Assembly (NCBI RefSeq): GCF_900170035.1
Contig: NZ_LT828546.1
Coordinates: 159,941-194,810 of the forward strand
Direction of reading: 5' to 3'
Length of the DNA: 34,870 nucleotides
DNA from: Desulfamplus magnetovallimortis
GTDB lineage: Bacteria > Desulfobacterota > Desulfobacteria > Desulfobacterales > Desulfobacteraceae
Shown: positions 25,907-34,049 of the stretch, piece by piece
Numbering within the stretch: the first letter of the stretch is position 1
How the letters are laid out: each line of letters opens with the position of its first letter
Notes under the pieces: model-generated
Told to the model about the DNA's origin: nothing
Database searches by the model: none
What the model saw: the letters and a program-made list of their open reading frames with translations, nothing else
Position numbers and translations under genes: made by a program

Positions 25907-26705
25907 GAAAATCTCCCTGTTCATGACCAAGTTCACAGCACCTGTGATCATGACGGATCATTCTGAAATCACCGCCGTAAATATCCTTTATCACGGTTCC
26001 GTCCATCTCGGTTGTAGGATGAATTACAACCTTGCGATTAACACAAATAACACTTTTAACAACCTTGGAAGCAAAGCCCAGATCATGGGATACCAGAAGA
26101 ATTGTCATCTTTTTGTTCAGCTCCTTCAAAAGCATGAAAAGGCTCTGCTCTGACTCCTGATCAATGTTGGATGTGGGTTCGTCAAGAAGCAGCATTTGAG
26201 GATCCCCGCAAAGTGCCCTGGCAATGAATACACGCTGCTTCTGACCGCCTGACAGCTCATTGAAATGGGTATCCCCGAACTGCACAAGATTGACCTCTTC
26301 AAGTGCCCTTGCTGCCGCCATCCTGTCCTCACCCTTATAGCGTCCCCAACCCCATGGATTTTTTCCAAGCCGCCCCATAAGTACCACATCCATTACACTT
26401 ACCGGAAACTTGACATCAAGATGGGAGTACTGCGGCATGTATCCCACTTTCATACGACTTTTTGAAGGAGATTGCCCAAGTACCTTTACATTTCCCTTTA
26501 CAGGCTTTAAAAGGCCAAGCAGAAGTTTAAGAAGGGTGGTTTTTCCTCCGCCATTTGGGCCCACAATGGTGGCAAATTCACCGTGTGAAATTTTTAGATT
26601 CACATCCTGCAGCACTTCTCTGTCCCCATAGGAGAAAAAAAGATTTTCAAGCACCGCTGCATATCCTGTTTTCAATTCATCATGATCAGTTTTCAGCTCA
26701 TGCAT
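25899..26705 (-). CDS. znuC: Zinc/manganese-type ABC transporter ATP-binding protein (ZnuC-like)
   Basis: 268 residues. Walker A GPNGGGKTT (49-57), Q-loop VGYMPQYSHLDVKFPVSVMD, signature LSGGQKQRVFIARAL, Walker B MLLLDEPTSNID and switch VSHD are intact. The VGYMPQ...FPVSVMDVVLMG pattern is typical of metal (ZnuC/MntB) ATPases. The C-terminus is rich in His and Cys (RHDHRCCELGHEQGDFHG), a possible metal-sensing or metal-binding tail. The N-terminus contains a small imperfect duplication (HELKTDHDELKTG). Coupled to znuB by an 8-nt overlap. Confidence 0.9.
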   Translation of the reverse strand: MHELKTDHDELKTGYAAVLENLFFSYGDREVLQDVNLKISHGEFATIVGPNGGGKTTLLKLLLGLLKPVKGNVKVLGQSPSKSRMKVGYMPQYSHLDVKFPVSVMDVVLMGRLGKNPWGWGRYKGEDRMAAARALEEVNLVQFGDTHFNELSGGQKQRVFIARALCGDPQMLLLDEPTSNIDQESEQSLFMLLKELNKKMTILLVSHDLGFASKVVKSVICVNRKVVIHPTTEMDGTVIKDIYGGDFRMIRHDHRCCELGHEQGDFHG

Positions 26706-26783
26706 GTTTATATTATACTCCCAAAAAAGATACCCTCCTTTTCAGAAAAGGCTCTCATGAAATAAAACGAGTGTACTTTTTTT

Positions 26784-26889
26784 GGCATCCTTCATTTGAA
26801 CCCAAAAATACTTTACACTTTTTTGTTAGAGATTCCCGCCACACAGACTTTTCTCTCCGGAAAGTGTAAACTGGGAAATGAAGCATGCC
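26784..26889 (+). repeat. 106-bp MITE-like palindromic repeat, copy A
   Basis: The terminal inverted repeats are GGCATCCTTCATTT and AAATGAAGCATGCC. The inner arms are ACTTTACACTTTTTTG and GAAAGTGTAAACT. Matched over its whole length by copy B at 22189-22294 in the opposite orientation. It lies about 80 bp upstream of znuC. The flanks run into T-rich sequence, and no clear target-site duplication is visible. Confidence 0.9.
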
Positions 26890-27110
26890 CTTTTTTTGCA
26901 TTATTCTCCCCCTATCAAGTCTGTGATAGGTGGCCGGAAGGTGAGGTTTCATAACAACAATTCAAACCGGATATTCAAAAAAGGGTACACTCAAAGAATA
27001 CCATACAAAAAATTAAGGATGCCGGTTCTATTAGCAGAAAAAATCAAAAATTAAAACCTGTAAGAAACATCGAAAAATTGCCGCCAGTGATTTGTCAAAG
27101 CTAACAATCA

Positions 27111-27166
27111 GGGTGCAATGCACCTTAGAGACAAAGCATGCCTTTTCTCTAAGGTGCAGATAACCC
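27111..27166. other. Strong hairpin downstream of the sigma-54 regulator
   Basis: TGCACCTTAGAG (27119-27130) pairs perfectly with CTCTAAGGTGCA (27147-27158). The outer arms AGGGT and ACCCT extend the stem past a bulge. The loop contains GCATGC. It sits some 50 nt after the regulator stop and could act as a transcript-end structure, though no T-run follows. Apart from copy A of the 106-bp repeat, nothing else is identifiable in 26706-27210. Confidence 0.5.
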
Positions 27167-27210
27167 TAAAATTAAGTTCAGACAAAATACCAGTATGTCA
27201 CCTTGAACTA

Positions 27211-28638
27211 TTACGGACAAAACCGTTTGGGATCAATCCCAAATTTTTTCATACGTTTCCAGACAGTAACCCGACTCACGCCAAGGCGTTCTGCAGCGCG
27301 TGATTGGTTTCCCTTCTCCGCCCAAAGGGCATCTTCAAGTTCCTGCACCTTACCTTTTTGAACAACTGCGTTTTCAGCAGATGATGTTTTTTCCTGATTA
27401 TTAGAATCTTCCCTGATGGAACCCTCAACTATGCCCACACAATGGTTCCTTTTGCTCATTCCCTGAAGAACCTTGTCCGGAAGGTGCTCTGGTGTAATCA
27501 TGCTTCCATGACACAGGACAAATGCATACTCCACGGCATTTCTCAACTCACGGACATTTCCAGGCCAGGAATATCTTACCATCTGTCTCATGGCATCTGG
27601 TGACAATCCAAGAATATTTTTTCCGTTTTTTCGGGTATTCACCTCAACAAAATGTTGAATAATAAGAGGTATATCACCTTCACGGACAGAGAGAGGAGGA
27701 CAGTTAAGTGGAAATACGTTTATTCTGAAAAAAAGGTCTTCCCTGAACCTGCCCTCCTTCATCAAAACATCAAGGTTCCGGTTTGTAGCAGTGATAATAC
27801 GCACATCAACATCAATGGAAAGATTATCACCCACACGCTCAATCTTTTTTTCCTCAAGAACACGCAAAAGTTTTACCTGAATGGACATTGGAATATCTCC
27901 TATCTCATCCAGAAAAATGGAGCCGCCATGGGCAGCTTCAAACCTTCCTGTACGACTTTTGTCAGCTCCTGTATATGCCCCCCTGATATGCCCAAATAGC
28001 TCACTTTCAAGAAGATTTTCGTTTAATGCAGCACAGTTGACTTTTATAAAGGGCTTGCCAAGCCTTGACCCTGTTTCGTGAACAGCCCTTGCAACAAGCT
28101 CCTTGCCGGTTCCACTCTCTCCAAGAATCATAACGGGAGTATCAGATGCCGCAACATTTTCTATAACCTCAAAAAGTGACTGCATCACAGGACTTTTACC
28201 AACAATGCCATGGAAACCGTCATCAAGTTGGTAGGTTTTCTTTAATGATATAAGCTCATTTTTATAATTGACATTATCAGAAATATCCTTTAGCGTTTCA
28301 ACAGCTCCAACAATATTTCCATCATCGTCATAAAGGACATTTGCACTTTTCATGATATGAATAGAACGATTATACCGGTTGGTAATTCGACACTTCCTGT
28401 CGCGTATCATACCTCTTGAAAAAAGGCCGCACCAGAGCTTTCCCTCACCTTTTCCAATAATGGTGCATCCGGTACAGTTCAATGTTCTGCACGATCTACC
28501 TATAAGGTCATCTTCCGTATATCCTGTCATGAGCTGTGCCGTACTGTTAGCAGCAATAATGTTACCTTTAGCATTAACAATCATGACGCCGTCACGCACT
28601 GACTCAATAATGGTTCTCCAGTATTTGCCAATATCCAT
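27211..28638 (-). CDS. PAS domain sigma-54-dependent transcriptional activator
   Basis: 475 residues from the ATG at 28638, preceded by GAGGGGGGA. The frame continues to 28689 without a ribosome site. The PAS domain is at about 6-125. It carries an unusual cysteine group, CRTLNCTGC (50-58) plus Cys70 and Cys83, which could bind metal, heme or an Fe-S cluster and make it redox-responsive (inference). The central AAA+ domain has Walker A GESGTGKE (173-180), the sigma-54 contact loop GAYTGA (220-225), Walker [10 protein letters not shown] and [11 protein letters not shown]. The C-terminal Fis-type helix-turn-helix is [20 protein letters not shown]. Divergent from the porin-cytochrome operon, whose sigma-54 promoter it probably activates. 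Confidence 0.93.
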   Translation of the reverse strand: MDIGKYWRTIIESVRDGVMIVNAKGNIIAANSTAQLMTGYTEDDLIGRSCRTLNCTGCTIIGKGEGKLWCGLFSRGMIRDRKCRITNRYNRSIHIMKSANVLYDDDGNIVGAVETLKDISDNVNYKNELISLKKTYQLDDGFHGIVGKSPVMQSLFEVIENVAASDTPVMILGESGTGKELVARAVHETGSRLGKPFIKVNCAALNENLLESELFGHIRGAYTGADKSRTGRFEAAHGGSIFLDEIGDIPMSIQVKLLRVLEEKKIERVGDNLSIDVDVRIITATNRNLDVLMKEGRFREDLFFRINVFPLNCPPLSVREGDIPLIIQHFVEVNTRKNGKNILGLSPDAMRQMVRYSWPGNVRELRNAVEYAFVLCHGSMITPEHLPDKVLQGMSKRNHCVGIVEGSIREDSNNQEKTSSAENAVVQKGKVQELEDALWAEKGNQSRAAERLGVSRVTVWKRMKKFGIDPKRFCP

Positions 28639-28667
28639 ATATTTCCCCCCTCGGTATGGTGCTAACC

Positions 28668-28688
28668 TGTTAACATAAACTATTAACA
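28668..28688. promoter_or_regulatory. Candidate activator-binding dyad
   Basis: TGTTAA-N9-TTAACA is a dyad between the regulator and the sigma-54 promoter, about 140-160 bp upstream of the -24 element. That is a usual place for an enhancer-type upstream activator site. It is AT-rich, so it could be chance. Confidence 0.3.
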
Positions 28689-28826
28689 CAACACAGATTT
28701 AATTAACAGCAGCATAAGGGAAAATAAAAAATTCTCTTTCTGATTTTATGACCACCCAAAATAACATCTTAATATAATTAGCAAATCATCAACAATCTTT
28801 TTAACATCCAATACAGACACATCAAT

Positions 28827-28842
28827 TGGCACATCAATTGCA
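28827..28842 (+). promoter_or_regulatory. Sigma-54 (-24/-12) promoter of the porin-cytochrome operon
   Basis: TGGCAC (28827-28832), five bases, then TTGCA (28838-28842) gives the GG and GC dinucleotides at the exact spacing of the RpoN consensus TGGCAC-N5-TTGC. Transcription would start near 28853 and run into the porin gene, giving a leader of about 185 nt. A sigma-54 activator gene lies divergently next to it. Confidence 0.82.
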
Positions 28843-28899
28843 TTAACGACTCCACAGTATCAAAAATGTATCCACAAAGATAAAAATCAATTAGCCTCG

Positions 28900-29005
28900 G
28901 GCATCTCTCAAACAACTACCAAAGCTCTTTACACTTTTAGGAGAAGTATTCCCCCAAAACGAAAATACATCTCTGGAGGGTGAAATCGAGAAATGAAGTA
29001 TATCT
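28900..29005 (+). repeat. Degraded copy of the 106-bp palindromic repeat in the operon leader
   Basis: GGCATCTCTCA at 28900 matches the left end, CTTTACACTTTT the inner arm, and GAGAAATGAAGTAT at about 28989-29001 the right end. Spacing agrees with the 106-bp copies. It lies wholly downstream of the sigma-54 promoter, so it is part of the predicted mRNA leader. The ATG at 28993 falls in its right terminal repeat. Confidence 0.6.
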
Positions 29006-29037
29006 GGCCCGGGACAAAAAAGAGAGGAGTGAAAAGC

Positions 29038-30825
29038 ATGAAAACAAAGCAGATTGACAAAAGTGCCACGATAAAAAAAAGAGTGGCCCGGGGAATTTAT
29101 GGAAAAATTTTTTTTCTTATCCTGATGACCATAATTACAAATTTTTGCCTGTTTCAAAACGTATGGGCATCGGATGACATTGATGGTTTGAAACAGCAGC
29201 TTGAAGAGATGAGCAGAACCATGGAGATGCTCAAATCAAAAATAGAAACAATGGAACAGGAAAAAAAGGCTGAAGAGAAAGAAAGAGCCGAGAACAAGGA
29301 TGAGATATCCTATATCAGCAAGCGCCTTGACAAGGCAGAACTTCACACATCAACTGACAAGATATCCTTTGGCGTGGAGCTGCGCTCCCGCGGGGACTCC
29401 ATCCACTATGACAACATGCTCTCTGCCCCTGACTCAATGATGAATGCATTTTTCTCTCCACCTTCCATGGGCGGTTTCAATGGAGCCACCCTCTCCCAGG
29501 TACAACAGGGGATGCAGAATATGGCAATGGCCGGCATGATTCCCCCTCTGGACTCCAACGATGTTGACAACGACATCATCTTCACCAACAAATTTCATCT
29601 CAACATGAAAGCAAAAGTAAACCAGAACTTAAGTTTTGCCGGTAGAATGGCAGCATACAAGGCCTGGGGTGATTCCACCGGCGTGAAATTCAACCAGGGA
29701 AGCCTTGGAGATATTACATTTGACGGAAACACATCATCTCTGCCCCATGGGGATACAATCCGCCTTGAGAGGGCATATTTCCTTTACAGCAAATACCTTG
29801 GCAAGGTACCAACCAGTTTCTCACTTGGAAGACGTCCTTCAACAAACGGGCCTCCCCTGGAGTATGCGGAATATGATCTTGAAGGTGGCTCTCCCCTTGC
29901 AACAATAATCAACTGGCAGTTTGATGGAGCCTCCCTGAACTTTGGACTTGAAGATTTGACAGGTGTTCCAGGTGCTTCCTTCAAGCTCTGCTACGGAGTT
30001 GGATTTGAAGGAGACTGGGGCAACTCATATTCAATTCAGGAGAGCCAGGCAGAGGTTGAGGATGTGCATCTTTTCGGCTTTATTGCAACCCTTTTTGACA
30101 ATGATTCCTTTAGTGCAGTATTTAACTTTGCCCATGCATGGGATATAACAGACGGATTTACAGGTCTTACAGTAATGCCATTTGCCGTATCAAAATCCGA
30201 TCAGGACGGTGATGGCGTATCCGAGTACTATTTTGAGCCCAACAGCGGCTCATACATCTCACGTATGGAGCCTTACACAGAGATTGGTGACTGGGATGCC
30301 GCAACACTTGTGCTTACAAAAAATCTCTATGAAGAGACAGAAAAAGAGATAGATCTTTTCCTTGCAGGTTCATGGAGCCACACAGATCCATCAGGCATTT
30401 CAGCAAATCCCTTTTACGAAATGATGGGAATGGGACTTTTAAGCTCCAATGGCCAGCTTGAGGCACAGGATGGGTACAGTATATATGCAGGCGCCCTATT
30501 CCCAATGCCTTTTGATGCACGCCTTGGCCTTGAATACAACTGGGGTTCAAAGTACTGGTTTAACTTTACAGGTGCCGAGGATTCACTTGTGGGAAGCAAA
30601 CTTGCAACAAGGGGAAGTGTCTATGAGGGCTACTACATCCAGCCGGTTTACGGACGCAGTTTTTTCCTGAAACTTGGCGCAAGATTCTATGATTATGAAT
30701 ACACCGGAAGCGGCAATCCCCTTGGCAAACCCGTCAAAATATCAGATGCCACATCCTTTGACGGGCTTTTCCCCATAGTAGATGATGTCTGGGATGCATA
30801 TGCATCAGCAACAATGAGGTTCTAA
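29038..30825 (+). CDS. Outer-membrane beta-barrel porin-like protein (DUF3373-like)
   Basis: 595 residues from the ATG at 29038, which has GAGAGGAG before it. The in-frame ATG at 28993 lies in a repeat and lacks a ribosome site. The signal peptide is basic and long (cleavage near NVWA-SDD, residue 44). Residues 47-102 form a coiled coil (GLKQQLEEMSRTMEMLKSKI), as in porins that trimerise through an N-terminal helix. The remainder alternates aromatic and polar residues and ends in ASATMRF, the terminal Phe typical of outer-membrane barrels. From memory it best fits the DUF3373 family of delta- and epsilonproteobacteria. First gene of the sigma-54 operon with the octaheme cytochrome, so it may admit the cytochrome's substrate. 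Confidence 0.75.
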   Translation: MKTKQIDKSATIKKRVARGIYGKIFFLILMTIITNFCLFQNVWASDDIDGLKQQLEEMSRTMEMLKSKIETMEQEKKAEEKERAENKDEISYISKRLDKAELHTSTDKISFGVELRSRGDSIHYDNMLSAPDSMMNAFFSPPSMGGFNGATLSQVQQGMQNMAMAGMIPPLDSNDVDNDIIFTNKFHLNMKAKVNQNLSFAGRMAAYKAWGDSTGVKFNQGSLGDITFDGNTSSLPHGDTIRLERAYFLYSKYLGKVPTSFSLGRRPSTNGPPLEYAEYDLEGGSPLATIINWQFDGASLNFGLEDLTGVPGASFKLCYGVGFEGDWGNSYSIQESQAEVEDVHLFGFIATLFDNDSFSAVFNFAHAWDITDGFTGLTVMPFAVSKSDQDGDGVSEYYFEPNSGSYISRMEPYTEIGDWDAATLVLTKNLYEETEKEIDLFLAGSWSHTDPSGISANPFYEMMGMGLLSSNGQLEAQDGYSIYAGALFPMPFDARLGLEYNWGSKYWFNFTGAEDSLVGSKLATRGSVYEGYYIQPVYGRSFFLKLGARFYDYEYTGSGNPLGKPVKISDATSFDGLFPIVDDVWDAYASATMRF

Positions 30826-30963
30826 TGCTCTTTCAATGTTTGATGGTGGTAGAAAAACACCTTGAAACTTTAAAATTGTCTAAAAAATCATCCAACAATT
30901 TAAACTTAAAGAAGTATTGATATATTTTCATGACAAAACACTAATATTAAGGAGACCGCAAAA

Positions 30964-31311
30964 ATGACTAAAAAACTTTTTATTTCAACAATAACATTCT
31001 TCTTTATTATAACCTTTACAGCAATGGCATTTGCAGAAGAGCCGGCCGGCAACAAAAGAAAAGGCAAATATACCTACAAAAAAGTTTATAAATCATGCAT
31101 GGAGAGGGGTGAAGTTGAGTCTGAACGCCCCATCATAAACCCTTCTGACAAAACAATGTCTCAATGGCAGCGTGTTTTTGAAACAAAGGATTTCAGTGAA
31201 TTCAAGTGTGCTGAAGATTGGAAAAACCTCAATGAAGAGGAGCTTCTTGATATCTATTCATATCTTTATACAGGTGCAGCAGATTCTCCCACCCCTGCAA
31301 AATGCAAATAG
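30964..31311 (+). CDS. Small periplasmic protein, heme-less cytochrome-c-like
   Basis: 115 residues with a clear signal peptide (cleavage near AMAFA-EE, residue 25) and AAGGAG upstream. The pattern KYTYKKVYKSCMERGE, then a helix and EEELLDIYSYLYTGAADSPT, resembles small monoheme cytochromes c. Here, however, the expected CxxCH is YKSCM (residues 42-46), so covalent heme attachment looks impossible. Cys45, Cys82 and Cys114 remain. It sits between the porin and the octaheme cytochrome and could be a partner or a remnant. Function unknown. Confidence 0.7.
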   Translation: MTKKLFISTITFFFIITFTAMAFAEEPAGNKRKGKYTYKKVYKSCMERGEVESERPIINPSDKTMSQWQRVFETKDFSEFKCAEDWKNLNEEELLDIYSYLYTGAADSPTPAKCK

Positions 31312-31387
31312 ACCTTCCTGGCCTGGGAATACTACTCAATGCTTTTGCCTTAAGAATTTTAAGGCATTGATATCTCCCCAGCACTTG

Positions 31388-31476
31388 TCTGAATCAGGAT
31401 AACCAAGATGAAAAAGATGTTCAGGATAGATTAATCATGTCTTATCCTGTTAATCCTGGATATCCTGATTCTGACA
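31388..31476. repeat. CAGGAT/ATCCTG intergenic dyad repeat, second copy
   Basis: TCTGAATCAGGATAACCAAG at the left faces TTAATCCTGGATATCCTGAT at the right. The words and layout match the dyad inside 4813-4991. It lies in the 284-bp spacer before the octaheme cytochrome gene. Confidence 0.65.
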
Positions 31477-31595
31477 GCATCAAGGAAGTAAATCACAGCC
31501 ATGAATGCAGATGCATAAATAGCATTGGGCATAAACCCACGAACATCTCTTTGATAAAAATTTATATCCATTTCAACGGTAAAATGGAGGTATGA

Positions 31596-33293
31596 ATGAC
31601 CAAAATCCAAACAGCACAAAAATCAATTACTGCTGGATTAATTAAATTTCTCTGCTCTCTCATTATTATTGTCTTGATGCTTGTTCCCCAGACCATCAAA
31701 GCAAGCAGCAATACAGAAGAGACCATTGATGCGCCAGGAAGAACACTTGCAAGACAGGCAGTTAAGCGTGAAAAAAGATGGATAACAACTGACCACTCAA
31801 AACATGAAGCCCTTAAAAAAGATTTCATGTCCGGTGACGAGATTACAGAAGCTTGCCTCTCCTGCCATTCCGAAGCTTCCACCCAGTTCCATAAAACCAT
31901 CCACTGGACATGGCTGGCTTCAGGAGAACCCCAAACAGATTCAGAGAAGACAGATTCAGAGAAAAAGGACAAAACAGACCGTAACTATGGAAAGGCCGGC
32001 TACTCGGTGAACAATTTCTGTATCTCGGCAAACAACATGCAGGACAAAGCATGTCTTAAATGTCATACAGGATGGAACGGCAAAACAGGCAAGGTAAACT
32101 GCCTTAAATGTCATGGTTCTGAACAGTTCAACTACACAGAAGCCTTTACCGATATCAAGGCATTTGCCGAAGAATCCAAGGATGACCCGAGCGTTTTGGA
32201 AATAATGAAGGAGATACAGGGAGAAGTAAAGGCTGCTGTGGAAAAAATCACGCTTCCCCAAAGGGATAACTGTGGGCAATGCCATTTCAAGGGAGGCGGC
32301 GGAGATGGTGTCAAACACGGTGATCTTGACACATCCCTGATGAAACCCAACAAACGCCTTGATGTCCACATGGGAATCGACGGCAAAAACTTCACATGTA
32401 CCCGATGCCACACCACCACCAACCACAACATTGCAGGCAGAATATATACCAACCCCGCTGTTGAAAGCAGCAAAAGCCTTCTTGAAGATGATCTTGCCCC
32501 AAAAATTACATGTGTCTCGTGTCACAGTGAAACCCCCCATAAAACAGCCTCCAAGATGAACGATCACACTGACAGGGTGGCGTGCCAATCCTGTCATATT
32601 CCGGATTTTGCAAGGGTCAACCCAACAAAAATGAGCTGGAACTGGTCAAAAGCAGGGGATCTCAAAGATGGAAAGCCCTATGACATTATAGGGGATTTGG
32701 GAAAAGAGACATATAAATCCATCAAAGGGGAGATGACCTGGGAAAAGAATGTTAAACCGGTATATTTCTGGTCAAATGGCACCCAGACCAGCACAACCGC
32801 AGTTGATATAATAGATCCTTCAACTGTTGTTAAGGTAAGTCAGCCGGTGGGAAGCGTAAATGACAGGGATTCACGCATATATCCTTTCAAATTACACAAA
32901 GGCAAACAACCCTATGACAAAGTAAACAAAACCCTCCTCACTCCACTTCTATCAGGCCCCAAGGGCTACTGGACAACATTCAACTGGGACGAATCCCTGA
33001 CGATTGGCAGCGAAATGCTGGGACTTCCCTTTTCCGGTGAGTTCGATTTTGTTGAAAGCACCTATGTTTTCCCGATAACCCACATGGTAGCACCAAAAGA
33101 TATGGCATTAAACTGCACTGAATGCCACACAAGGGAAACAGGGCGTCTTGAGAGTCTTGCCGAATTTTACATGCCCGGAAGAGATCGTTTTAAACTCATA
33201 GATTCACTGGGATGGCTTGTGGTACTGGGCTCGCTTGCCGGTGTCAGCCTTCATGGTCTTGGAAGATTTTTTACAAGAAACGGGAAAAAATAA
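31596..33293 (+). CDS. Octaheme c-type cytochrome, tetrathionate reductase family
   Basis: 565 residues with eight CxxCH heme sites at 87-91, 153-157, 169-173, 226-230, 268-272, 306-310, 330-334 and 507-511. This count, the spacing and the wide gap before the last site fit the tetrathionate-reductase-family octaheme cytochromes (OTR). OTR can reduce tetrathionate, nitrite and hydroxylamine in vitro, so the physiological substrate here is open. A signal segment lies at about 10-36. A C-terminal hydrophobic helix (LGWLVVLGSLAGVSLHGLGR) would anchor it on the periplasmic face. Residues 114-123 are a direct TDSEK duplication (15 bp, twice). A TGGAGG ribosome site precedes the ATG. Followed by a cytochrome b gene that likely supplies electrons. 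Confidence 0.92.
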   Translation: MTKIQTAQKSITAGLIKFLCSLIIIVLMLVPQTIKASSNTEETIDAPGRTLARQAVKREKRWITTDHSKHEALKKDFMSGDEITEACLSCHSEASTQFHKTIHWTWLASGEPQTDSEKTDSEKKDKTDRNYGKAGYSVNNFCISANNMQDKACLKCHTGWNGKTGKVNCLKCHGSEQFNYTEAFTDIKAFAEESKDDPSVLEIMKEIQGEVKAAVEKITLPQRDNCGQCHFKGGGGDGVKHGDLDTSLMKPNKRLDVHMGIDGKNFTCTRCHTTTNHNIAGRIYTNPAVESSKSLLEDDLAPKITCVSCHSETPHKTASKMNDHTDRVACQSCHIPDFARVNPTKMSWNWSKAGDLKDGKPYDIIGDLGKETYKSIKGEMTWEKNVKPVYFWSNGTQTSTTAVDIIDPSTVVKVSQPVGSVNDRDSRIYPFKLHKGKQPYDKVNKTLLTPLLSGPKGYWTTFNWDESLTIGSEMLGLPFSGEFDFVESTYVFPITHMVAPKDMALNCTECHTRETGRLESLAEFYMPGRDRFKLIDSLGWLVVLGSLAGVSLHGLGRFFTRNGKK

Positions 33294-33378
33294 AAGGGAT
33301 AACTGTCAGGTCACCCCCATTATCTGGTCATGTTGAAGAAGTTGGTGGAGGTGACAAGAAATCAACAGGAGATCTGTT

Positions 33379-34035
33379 ATGACACATACAAAAATTATTA
33401 AAATATATCTTTATACGAGATTTGAAAGATTCTGGCACTGGCTTCAGGCCATAATGATACTCTTTCTTCTGATTACCGGATTTGAAATCCACGGAACCTA
33501 TACCCTGCTTGGTTATAAAACAGCGGTATTCACCCATAACTTTGTGGGTCTTTCATGGCTTGTGCTCTTTGCATTCTTTGTCTTCTGGGTATTTACAACA
33601 GGAGAGTGGCGCCAATATATTCCCACAACCAAAAAGCTTTTTGATGTAATAATCTATTACTCCTTCGGCATTTTCCAGGGCAAGCCCCATCCTGTGGAAA
33701 AAACTCCGGGAGCCAAGCACAATCCCCTGCAAAGGCTTACATACCTTGCACTTTCGGCACTTTTGCTTCCAGTTCAAATGCTGACGGGGATCCTGTATTA
33801 TACATGGAATACATGGAATACATGGTCAGGCATGGGCATCCCCCTGGCACCTGTTGCGATGATACATACATTTGTAGCTTTCATGCTTCTATCGTTTCTG
33901 CTTGTGCATGTATATATGACAACAACAGGGCATTCACTGTTCAGCCATATTGCAGGGATGATTACCGGATGGGAAGAGATCTATGAAACCACCCCCATTC
34001 AGGAGTGGGAGCTTCCGGAGAAGCGAAGAGTTTGA
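33379..34035 (+). CDS. Cytochrome b561-like quinol-oxidising subunit
   Basis: 218 residues and four or more membrane spans. It resembles the di-heme cytochrome b subunits of hydrogenases, formate dehydrogenases and thiosulfate reductases. Likely heme ligands are His20 (RFERFWHWLQ), His53 (FTHNFVGL), His163 (MIHTFVAF) and His177 (LLVHVYMTTTGH). NPLQRLTYLAL is a common cytoplasmic-loop signature. It would oxidise quinol and pass electrons to the octaheme cytochrome encoded 85 nt upstream. A 9-bp unit repeated three times (33802-33828) gives the YTWNTWNTWSG stretch in a periplasmic loop. Confidence 0.9.
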   Translation: MTHTKIIKIYLYTRFERFWHWLQAIMILFLLITGFEIHGTYTLLGYKTAVFTHNFVGLSWLVLFAFFVFWVFTTGEWRQYIPTTKKLFDVIIYYSFGIFQGKPHPVEKTPGAKHNPLQRLTYLALSALLLPVQMLTGILYYTWNTWNTWSGMGIPLAPVAMIHTFVAFMLLSFLLVHVYMTTTGHSLFSHIAGMITGWEEIYETTPIQEWELPEKRRV

Positions 34036-34049
34036 CAGCGTTGAAACCT

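Noticed and set aside
27111-27166. Rho-independent terminator for the regulator gene
   Set aside because: The stem is good but no T-run follows on either strand.
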